This document shows positions 5,170 to 10,140 of a stretch of DNA of 10,140 bases, piece by piece (position 1 is the stretch's first letter; the number at the start of each line of letters is the position of its first letter). The position numbers and the translations under genes are program-made. Under the pieces are notes generated by a model. The model was not told the DNA's origin. It saw only the letters and a list, made by a program, of their open reading frames with translations, and did no database searches. The stretch is from Thermoplasmata archaeon (GTDB lineage: Archaea > Thermoplasmatota > Thermoplasmata > RBG-16-68-12 > JAGMCJ01): positions 1 through 10,140 of the forward strand of contig JAGMCJ010000207.1 in assembly GCA_023129265.1 (NCBI GenBank), given 5' to 3'.

Positions 5170-7557
5170 ACGAAGAAGAGGTTTCTCTTAGCTATAGGTA
5201 TCGCACTGGTAATCAGTGCGCTTCTCTTCCAGACCGTTAGCGCTGCGGCCCCATTGCCTGGCGCGATTTTCACGACTCTGGAAGATGGCACGAGAGTGAA
5301 TGCGAACATCTACGAAGACAAGCGAGATGTCTATCTGGATGGCGGTCCTGGTCCCAATGCACCGAAGGATGCTGCTGGACTCCCTGACGGGAACTACTAC
5401 TTCCAGGTCACGGACCCGCCGGGAAAGAAACTGCTGTCCCAGGATCCAGTGTTCTGCCGTGAGTTCAGAGTGGAGGATGGAATCATCGTTGAGTACGTCT
5501 CCATAGGTCGTGAGTACTACGGTAAGAATCCCAACAAGCTAATCCCGTGCTACGTCGATGGATGGGAGTACGGAAAGCACGACCTTGGACTGGACATCGA
5601 TCACGGTGCCCTGACAATCCAACTCATGCCGTACAAGAACACCCCCAACAGAGGCGGCGTCTACAAGGTCTGGGCAACTCCCGTTGAGCACTTCGACGGA
5701 GATCCGAACCTGGTGGACAACGGATACTGGCCGGGATATTACCATGGCTTCGTCCCAGCGTACTCCAAGACGGACAACTTCAAGGTGAGGGGCAATGGCA
5801 AGCCGAAACCGACTCCAGAGATTGAGGTCTGCAAGTTCGAGGACCAGAATGGAAATGGGATCTGGGAAACTGGTGAGCCCATGATTCCGGGATGGATGAT
5901 CGACGTCACCGACCCGCTCGCCGTGACGAACACATACTACACGGGCGAGAACGGATGCATCGTTCTTGATGCGTCGATGGATGGCGACTACATGATTCAA
6001 GAGAACGTCCCAGCCGACTGGACCCTGACCACGACCATCGTCGATGGTGCTGTTGTGCCGACGACGGACACAGTAATCGTCACGGTCGACTACAAGGCGC
6101 AATTGAGCTACAGCGTCACGTTCGGCAACTTCCAGCACTTCAAGGTCTCTGGATACAAGTACAACGACATGAACGGTGACGGCGACTGGGACGTGGGCGA
6201 GCCAGGCATCGAGGGTTGGGAGATAACCCTTGAGCGGTCCACGGACGGCGGCCTGACATGGACGACCTATGCAACAACGATGACGGACGCGAACGGGTAC
6301 TACGAATTCACCGTGACCGATGGCGGCGAGTACAAGGTCGCTGAGGAGGACAGGGAAGGATGGACCCACACGAGCGATGCGAGCTTCACCTTCACAGCCA
6401 TGTCTGGAGTGGACCAGGGACCGTTCGACTTCTTCAACTTCCAGTGCTTCTCCGTCTCCGGATACAAGTATGAGGACATGAACGGCGACGGCGACTGGGA
6501 CGAGGGAGATACCGGCCTCGCGGGCTGGACGATAACCCTCTACAAGTTGGACGAGTCAGGTGCTTGGGTCGAGTACACTACGACGACCACGGACTCCAAC
6601 GGCTACTATGAATTCAGCGTCTGCGAGGGCGGCGAGTACAAGGTCGCCGAGACCGAGATGGAAGGTTGGATAGCAACTGGCCCGGCGGAATACGCGTTCA
6701 CAGCGGTGAGCGGTCAGTCGCAGACATTCGACTTCTTCAACTTCGAACTCGGCGAGGTATGCGGCCTCAAGTGGTACGATGTCGACAAGGACGGAGTGAA
6801 GGACGGGACCGAGGACATCATCACAGGCTTCAAGGTCGAACTCTGGAAGGATGGCATTCTCGAGGAAACCGTGTTCACGGACACCAACGGTGAGTACTGC
6901 TTCTCCAATCTGGGTCCGGGAAGCTACGAGGTCAAGGAGATCATGCCCAACGCTCCAGGCGAGTACTATGTCTGGGCCAACACATACCCAGGCGACGGGT
7001 ACTGGGCGTTCGACATGACGAGCGGGTTCTTCAAGGACGACGCTGACTTCGGCAACGTAGTCGAGTACACGGGCGGACTGACGTGGGGCTATTGGAAGAC
7101 CCACACCGGACACGGTTCCCCGCCGAGAGACCCGACATACGACCTTCTTCCCGACAACCCGATGGCTGTCGACGTGGAAACGCCAGACGGCGACTACGAG
7201 GTCGACAACGACGATGAGGCCAAGTGGCTCTTCGACGGCGCTGGAGACTACCCGAACAACTGTGAGGGAACGTGCAGGAGCCTGTTCAGGGCCCAGCTGT
7301 TGGCGTTGCACATGAACCTTCTGAAGTTCGGAGCGGACATGGCCGATGCGGTCTACGTCTACGATGGTGATGACTACGACGGATGGACCGTCCAGGAGAT
7401 CTACGACGAGGCCATCTGGAAGCTGCTGAACGAGGACGAGGACTACGACTTCACGTCCTTCCAGGAGACCTTGGACAACATCAACAACAACGGGAACCAG
7501 GGTACAGGCGACCACGTCTTGGTGTTGCCAGAAGCACCACCCATCGAATACCCGTAG
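5170..7557 (+). CDS. Secreted SdrD-B-repeat surface protein with GYWKTH C-terminal domain; apparent ACG start
   Basis: Placed at ACG (5170) because the codons from there encode a perfect signal peptide (KKRF, hydrophobic core LLAIGIALVISALLF, then TVSAAA) and an ideal SD precedes it. An in-frame stop, TGA at 5167-5169, directly abuts, and the only canonical start, TTG at 5254, would delete the signal. Counting from ACG the product is 795 residues. Residues ~30-207 form an N-terminal beta domain with LPDGNYYFQVTDPPG and ending SKTDNFKVR. Residues 217-629 are four SdrD-B-like repeats with Ca-loop motifs such as DMNGDGDWD and DVDKDGVKD. Residues ~635-795 hold TWGYWKTHTGHG and AQLLALHMNLL, a C-terminal domain I know only as uncharacterised. 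There are ten cysteines, so five disulfides are possible. No membrane anchor or sorting signal is seen, so it is probably released or bound non-covalently. Highly acidic. Partnership with the upstream protease is inference. Confidence 0.85.
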   Translation, partial: TKKRFLLAIGIALVISALLFQTVSAAAPLPGAIFTTLEDGTRVNANIYEDKRDVYLDGGPGPNAPKDAAGLPDGNYYFQVTDPPGKKLLSQDPVFCREFRVEDGIIVEYVSIGREYYGKNPNKLIPCYVDGWEYGKHDLGLDIDHGALTIQLMPYKNTPNRGGVYKVWATPVEHFDGDPNLVDNGYWPGYYHGFVPAYSKTDNFKVRGNGKPKPTPEIEVCKFEDQNGNGIWETGEPMIPGWMIDVTDPLAVTNTYYTGENGCIVLDASMDGDYMIQENVPADWTLTTTIVDGAVVPTTDTVIVTVDYKAQLSYSVTFGNFQHFKVSGYKYNDMNGDGDWDVGEPGIEGWEITLERSTDGGLTWTTYATTMTDANGYYEFTVTDGGEYKVAEEDREGWTHTSDASFTFTAMSGVDQGPFDFFNFQCFSVSGYKYEDMNGDGDWDEGDTGLAGWTITLYKLDESGAWVEYTTTTTDSNGYYEFSVCEGGEYKVAETEMEGWIATGPAEYAFTAVSGQSQTFDFFNFELGEVCGLKWYDVDKDGVKDGTEDIITGFKVELWKDGILEETVFTDTNGEYCFSNLGPGSYEVKEIMPNAPGEYYVWANTYPGDGYWAFDMTSGFFKDDADFGNVVEYTGGLTWGYWKTHTGHGSPPRDPTYDLLPDNPMAVDVETPDGDYEVDNDDEAKWLFDGAGDYPNNCEGTCRSLFRAQLLALHMNLLKFGADMADAVYVYDGDDYDGWTVQEIYDEAIWKLLNEDEDYDFTSFQETLDNINNNGNQGTGDHVLVLPEAPPIEYP
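5818..7056 (+). repeat. Four SdrD-B-type calcium-binding repeats
   Basis: Units at about 5818-6135, 6136-6444, 6445-6747 and 6748-7056. Each begins with a K(F/Y/W)xD element and an Asp/Asn-rich loop: DQNGNGIWETGE, DMNGDGDWDVGE, DMNGDGDWDEGD, DVDKDGVKDGTE. Next come a G(W/F)xI/V strand, a TDxNG(Y/E)Y-type turn in the last three, and an EYKV/SYEV strand. Units 2 and 3 are nearly duplicate (both contain VSGYKY, GGEYKVAE, FDFFNF), suggesting recent duplication. Units 1, 3 and 4 carry two cysteines each and unit 2 none. The family is known to rigidify on Ca binding. Confidence 0.88.
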
Positions 7558-7566
7558 AAGCGAGAA

Positions 7567-7601
7567 GGCGGGATAACACCCGCCACCCTTTCCTATTTTT
7601 T
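7567..7601 (+). terminator. Hairpin plus T-tract terminator after the SdrD-repeat gene
   Basis: GGCGGG (7567-7572) and CCCGCC (7579-7584) form a 6-bp GC stem around a 6-base loop. Pyrimidine-rich sequence follows and ends in TTTTTT at 7596-7601. It lies 10 bases past the stop codon. In archaea the T-run is the main signal; the hairpin may add efficiency or protect the 3' end. Confidence 0.75.
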
Positions 7602-7668
7602 CTGACCATACGCGAGGCCAGGGCTATGCTTTCCTGTGAACTCTGACGCCGGTGAATGAATCCTGCGC

Positions 7669-8049
7669 CTATTCCTCAGGTCGAGGCAAGCTCTCGAACA
7701 ATGCCTGAACAGACCCGTCCGGATCCTGGAAGACCGCGAACCAGCCTATATTGGGGACCTCCGTCTTCGGTACGAGCATCTTCCCGCCAAGTTCCTCGAT
7801 TTTCTTTGACGTTTCGTCGACCGAGTCCACGTTGATGTGGTTCAGAACTCCATGGCTGGGCTGACCTTCTTCTGGGACGAACAGTCCTCCATGTGGCGGT
7901 GTCGGCGCGTGGAAGAGCGTGTAGTCCATCTCGGGGACGTCCTCAAACTTCCAGCCGAACACCTCACCATAGAACTCCTTGCTCTTCTCCTTGTCCTTCA
8001 CCGGGATCTCGATGTGGGTATAACTACCATGCTTGGGTTCTTCTGTCAT
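7669..8049 (-). CDS. VOC-superfamily (glyoxalase/dioxygenase fold) protein
   Basis: Small cytosolic protein of 126 residues with the paired beta-alpha-beta-beta-beta modules of the vicinal oxygen chelate superfamily. Module 1 has THIEIPVKDKEKSKEFYGEV and a YTLF strand. Module 2 has LNHINVDSVDETSKKIEELG and FAVFQDPDGSVQALFE. Likely metal-ligand candidates are His12, His71 and Glu119. Length and pattern match the single-domain 'glyoxalase/bleomycin resistance-like' group, whose members have diverse or unknown substrates, so I do not name a reaction. The ATG at 8049 was chosen over the in-frame TTG at 8055 because AGGGGG (8061-8056 on this strand) is 6 bases before the ATG but touches the TTG. 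It is convergent with the SdrD-repeat gene and divergent from fdhD. Confidence 0.85.
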   Translation of the reverse strand: MTEEPKHGSYTHIEIPVKDKEKSKEFYGEVFGWKFEDVPEMDYTLFHAPTPPHGGLFVPEEGQPSHGVLNHINVDSVDETSKKIEELGGKMLVPKTEVPNIGWFAVFQDPDGSVQALFESLPRPEE

Positions 8050-8086
8050 ATCCAACCCCCTGTGACGGGGCCAAGGGAGAATGGAG

Positions 8087-8095
8087 GTAAAAAGC
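8087..8095 (-). promoter_or_regulatory. Possible TATA element of the VOC gene
   Basis: Read on the minus strand this is GCTTTTTAC, an A/T-rich element about 38 bases before the ATG. Initiation about 25 bases downstream would leave a short leader that includes the AGGGGG site. The match to an archaeal TATA consensus is only partial, so this is a weak call. Confidence 0.35.
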
Positions 8096-8454
8096 TTACT
8101 GGGGGAGATGAGTGAAAATCGAAATGCGGAAAGGGGTCTCGGGCGACATCGACCTTCTCAGACCGGTCTCTGTCTCATGAGTTCGAACCCATTTCCTACT
8201 GGGGGCGAAGGGCTCTGGCAGCCAGCCAGTCAGCGCCTCCGTTCCCAGGCCTGTTCCGTACGAAACTCACCTTGCCTGACGAGCTCGTTCCAGATCCCCT
8301 GTGGGGGTTTGCGCTTCTTGCGGTCTTTCCGAACACATCAATCACCTCAACCCATACTGAGGATGGTCACAGGGTTAGACTTGAGCGGTAAGAAGTGAAC
8401 GAGAAGTGACCACTTTCGGCAGCTTTCCCGGACGGTCCCGTGCGCTGAACAAGG
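8096..8454. other. Intergenic region with no credible gene, rich in short palindromes
   Basis: About 360 bases separate the divergent VOC and fdhD genes. Open frames here lack any recognisable protein pattern. Perfect palindromes are frequent: AGACCGGTCT (8160-8169), CTCATGAG (8174-8181), GTTCGAAC (8181-8188), CAGGCCTG (8246-8253), ACGAGCTCGT (8279-8288). There are also small hairpins: CTGGC-A-GCCAG (8215-8225), CCCC-TGT-GGGG (8296-8306), CCTCA/TGAGG (8345-8362) and AAGTG-AC-CACTT (8404-8415). It may be a regulatory region or an unrecognised RNA; I cannot tell which. Confidence 0.5.
8391..8415. promoter_or_regulatory. Possible operator upstream of fdhD: direct repeat plus inverted repeat
   Basis: AGAAGTGA occurs at 8391-8398 and 8402-8409, an 11-base period (one helical turn). 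The second copy overlaps the inverted repeat AAGTG-AC-CACTT at 8404-8415. The site ends 39 bases before the fdhD TATA box, a place where archaeal activators often bind. No protein assignment is possible from sequence alone. Confidence 0.35.
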
Positions 8455-8462
8455 TTTATTTA
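8455..8462 (+). promoter_or_regulatory. TATA box of the fdhD-mobA unit, implying a leaderless mRNA
   Basis: TTTATTTA at 8455-8462 lies 32 bases from its first base to the fdhD ATG at 8487. Archaeal initiation about 25-30 bases downstream of the box falls within a few bases of that ATG. No Shine-Dalgarno sequence is present in front of the start. Both facts point to a leaderless or near-leaderless transcript. Confidence 0.65.
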
Positions 8463-8486
8463 CCAATCCAGCCGATGACATGATGG

Positions 8487-9266
8487 ATGAAGAAGATCAG
8501 AATCAAGAGATGGAGAGACGGCGACTTTGAAGAGGTCGAGGATGTCGTCGCCGAAGAGACGTTCCTCCATCTGGAGATCAACGAGAAGATTGGTTTTGAC
8601 ACGATAGTCTCTTCTCAGAACATCAAGGAGTTCGCTTACGGTAATCTCTTCGCCGAGGGCTTCATCGATGAGCCCTCTGACATCAAGAAGTATTCGGAAA
8701 GGGAGAAGGACGGGAACTTCCGGATAGACGTCACCACCGACATGGACTCGGACATCTCCTACAGGAGGAACTACAACATACTCTGGACGGACTGCACGAC
8801 GCCCTCGGACATCCAGAAGAGGATTGGCGACAGGATAGCGCAAATCGACTCCCCGCTCAGGGTCAGGGCCTCGGATGTCCCGCTCGTGCACAAGAGGATA
8901 TCCGACCACGTGGACGTGTACAAGCAGACGGGCGCATACCACTACGCGTTCCTCTTCGACGGAGAGATGGAGATCATGTCTGTTGCCTTCGACGTCAGCC
9001 GCCACAACGCGGTGGACAAGGTCATCGGCTCCATATTCCTCGCGGGCGGCGCTTTCGCGGACAAGGCCCTCTTCGTGACCGGGCGCATAACGTCCAACAT
9101 GATCTGGAAGTGCCTGCGGGCGGGAATCCCGCTCGCCATGTCTAGGAGCGCGCCCCTGTTGGAGGCCATCGAGCTGGCGAAGACGTATGACATGGGAGTG
9201 ATAGGATTCGCCCGCGGGAAGCGGTTCAACCTCTACTGCGGGGATAGATACATAGACTTCGGGTGA
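8487..9266 (+). CDS. fdhD: FdhD, formate dehydrogenase accessory sulfurtransferase
   Basis: FdhD carries sulfur from a cysteine desulfurase to the bis-MGD cofactor of formate dehydrogenase-type molybdo/tungsto-enzymes, in the cytosol. The 259-residue product has normal family length. Family patterns are an N-terminal LHLEINEKIGFDTIVSS strand pair, IKEFAYGNLFAEGFI (47-60, compare the usual ELAxGFLFxEGII), DVSRHNAVDKVIG (169-181) and VTGRITSNMIWKCLRAGIPL (197-216). These are followed by SRSAPLLEAIELA (219-231) and GFARGKRFNLYCG (240-252). The loop that usually carries CxxC shows one cysteine, Cys103 in TDCTTPSD. The ATG at 8487 is the first in frame after a TGA at 8481 and fits the TATA distance. 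It is followed after 4 bases by mobA. Confidence 0.9.
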   Translation: MKKIRIKRWRDGDFEEVEDVVAEETFLHLEINEKIGFDTIVSSQNIKEFAYGNLFAEGFIDEPSDIKKYSEREKDGNFRIDVTTDMDSDISYRRNYNILWTDCTTPSDIQKRIGDRIAQIDSPLRVRASDVPLVHKRISDHVDVYKQTGAYHYAFLFDGEMEIMSVAFDVSRHNAVDKVIGSIFLAGGAFADKALFVTGRITSNMIWKCLRAGIPLAMSRSAPLLEAIELAKTYDMGVIGFARGKRFNLYCGDRYIDFG

Positions 9267-9267
9267 T
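9262..9267 (+). promoter_or_regulatory. Shine-Dalgarno match in front of mobA, overlapping the fdhD stop
   Basis: GGTGAT pairs with the AUCACC part of the 16S 3' end. If the pairing register is extended, AGGAGG would end at 9263, leaving 7 bases to the CTG at 9271, the same spacing as at 5170. The TGA of fdhD (9264-9266) lies inside the site, so the two genes are probably translationally coupled. Confidence 0.6.
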
Positions 9268-9270
9268 TGC

Positions 9271-9834
9271 CTGGCGGACGTTTCCGTAGCGATTCTGACC
9301 GGCGGGAACTCCTCCCGCTTCGGGCGGTCCAAGCAGCTCCACGATATCGAGGGCAGACCGCTCTTCAGCGTATGCTACGAGAAGTTCACGCCCCTATCGG
9401 ACGACGTCTTCCTCCAGGGAGGCTTCGCGGGCGCTGTGGTTGACGTTCGGGGGGACCTTGTGAGCGGCGTGGGACCGATCGGAGGGCTCTACTCGGCCCT
9501 CATGAACGCGAGACACGAACGGGTGTTCGTCCTCGCGTGCGACATGCCGCATCTGGACCCGAGGATTCTGACCCTCCTCCTGGAGCACGGGGAGAGCGAG
9601 CTCGTCGTTCCGAGATGGAGGAACGGCTATCTGGAACCGCTCTGCTCGCTCTATTCGAAGACGCAGGCGCCGCTCCTGAGGGAGATGATGGACAGCGGCG
9701 TCCTCAAGATATCGAGGCTCTTCCCGGAGGTGGAGAAGTCAGAGTTCCCCGTGATCGATGATTGGATCGAGGAAGGCCTCATCTCGAAGGACTGCTTCCT
9801 CAACATGAACGAGATGCGGGACTACCGGGAGTAG
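9271..9834 (+). CDS. mobA: MobA-like molybdenum cofactor guanylyltransferase; apparent CTG start
   Basis: MobA attaches GMP from GTP to Mo/W-molybdopterin to give the MGD cofactor. With CTG as residue 1 the product has 187 residues. The nucleotide-binding signature ILTGGNSSRFGRSK is at 8-21 (Lys21 being the conserved lysine), GPIGGL at 68-73, ACDMPHLDP at 89-97 with metal-binding Asp91, and GYLEPLCSLY at 119-128. Length is close to the usual ~190-200. The only canonical start in the 5' part, GTG at 9436 (codon 56), would remove the signature. The frame is closed by TAG at 9253-9255, and between it and the signature no ATG, GTG or TTG exists. CTG at 9271 is the only near-cognate codon, and an SD match precedes it. 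It follows fdhD by 4 bases; both serve bis-MGD enzymes. Confidence 0.85.
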   Translation: MADVSVAILTGGNSSRFGRSKQLHDIEGRPLFSVCYEKFTPLSDDVFLQGGFAGAVVDVRGDLVSGVGPIGGLYSALMNARHERVFVLACDMPHLDPRILTLLLEHGESELVVPRWRNGYLEPLCSLYSKTQAPLLREMMDSGVLKISRLFPEVEKSEFPVIDDWIEEGLISKDCFLNMNEMRDYRE

Positions 9835-9835
9835 C

Positions 9836-10140
9836 CTACTCCTCCTGCGCCTCTTCTTGAATCAAGAGCCTGGGCAGTATCCTGGCCGTCTCGACCGTCG
9901 CCTTGCTGGAGCTCACGAGCTTCTGGACTTCCTTCTTGAAAAGCTCCGCTCCCCTTGGCGGGTAGACCATCCCGATGAGCGTGTCCTCGACCGCGTACTT
10001 CCTCGGGATGAGCGCCATACCGTGCTGGACGCCCTCGACGACTATACAGCTCGTCACCTCTCCGATGACCGCCTTCCCTCTCACGACGAACGATCCCGGG
10101 CGGACGACCCTTATGCCCTTCCTCTCCATCCTGAAGCGGA
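9836..10140 (-). CDS. GcvT C-terminal-domain protein (aminomethyltransferase-like), 3' part only
   Basis: The gene enters from beyond the right edge; the frame is open to the last base, so the ATG at 10129 is probably internal. The visible ~100 residues match the C-terminal barrel of glycine cleavage T-protein-like aminomethyltransferases: MERKGIRVVRPGSFVVRGKA, then IGEVTSCIVVEGVQHGMALI, PRKYAVEDTLIGMVYPPRG. The order VRxG...GxxVGxVTS...GxxxAxxP is typical of that domain. After it comes a charged tail (ELFKKEVQKLVSSS ... IQEEAQEE) that is not typical and is of unknown role. Whether this is a true GcvT or a paralogous folate/methyl-transfer protein cannot be decided without the N-terminal part. 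Its TAG (9836-9838) sits one base from the mobA stop. Confidence 0.7.
   Translation of the reverse strand, partial: RFRMERKGIRVVRPGSFVVRGKAVIGEVTSCIVVEGVQHGMALIPRKYAVEDTLIGMVYPPRGAELFKKEVQKLVSSSKATVETARILPRLLIQEEAQEE

Noticed and set aside
5254..7557. TTG at 5254 as the start of the SdrD-repeat protein
   Set aside because: It lies after a clear signal peptide encoded in the same frame, and has no SD in front; the strong SD is at 5157-5164.
7669..8055. TTG at 8055 as the start of the VOC protein
   Set aside because: The AGGGGG site directly touches it, leaving no spacer, whereas the ATG at 8049 has a 6-base spacer.
8174..8203. tRNA-like T-arm around GTTCGAAC (8181-8188)
   Set aside because: The arm has a mismatch, and on neither strand could I find a matching acceptor stem, D-arm or anticodon arm at the right distances.
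8081..8398. Open frame of 105 codons in the VOC-fdhD intergenic region
   Set aside because: No recognisable pattern, odd composition, overlaps the promoter region of the VOC gene, and has no SD or TATA of its own.
9436..9834. GTG at 9436 as the start of mobA
   Set aside because: It would remove the GGNSSRFG nucleotide-binding signature, which is encoded intact upstream in the same frame.
1..10140. Mobile element, phage or CRISPR content
   Set aside because: No transposase, integrase, terminal inverted repeats, spacer-repeat array or Cas-like protein was found; the repeats seen are protein-domain duplications within genes.

Overview
The window looks like a piece of an archaeal chromosome, most likely a high-GC euryarchaeal lineage such as Thermoplasmatota. 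That lineage is an inference from gene content and signals, not a proven placement. The archaeal signs are TATA-box elements (5089-5096 and 8455-8462), a gene whose TATA spacing implies a leaderless transcript (fdhD), T-run termination, and a very large secreted papain-like protease with archaeal-style architecture. There is no rRNA, tRNA, CRISPR array, insertion sequence or phage gene that I can support.

Left half (177-7557, + strand): two large genes for secreted proteins. The first encodes a 1604-residue cell-surface cysteine protease. It has a signal peptide, a pro-region, a complete papain-type Gln-Cys-His-Asn set, a lectin-like module and an apparently nested stack of beta-sandwich domains. 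These are followed by three ~100-residue repeats, two further beta-sandwich modules, a duplicated PGWxLVSxP-type domain, a disordered linker and a C-terminal membrane anchor with a basic tail. The second gene, with its own promoter, encodes a secreted protein of about 795 residues. It has an N-terminal beta domain, four calcium-type SdrD-B repeats and a C-terminal GYWKTH domain. Together they suggest a surface system for binding and digesting extracellular protein. That link is inference from adjacency and secretion only.

Middle (7558-8486): a hairpin/T-tract terminator, a convergent small VOC (glyoxalase-fold) gene on the - strand, and about 360 bases with no credible gene but many short palindromes.

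Right part (8487-9834, + strand): a compact two-gene unit, fdhD then mobA, for maturation of molybdenum/tungsten bis-MGD enzymes such as formate dehydrogenase. The enzyme itself is not in the window. The last 305 bases hold the 3' end of a - strand gene with a GcvT C-terminal-type domain. Its stop codon is one base away from the mobA stop.

The most unusual points are these. (1) Two genes, the SdrD-repeat protein and mobA, have no ATG, GTG or TTG in frame at the place where the protein must begin. Each has instead a near-cognate codon (ACG at 5170, CTG at 9271) placed in the same register behind a good Shine-Dalgarno match. (2) The protease seems to carry a Russian-doll arrangement: a beta-sandwich inserted in a second one, which is itself inserted in an Ig-like domain.
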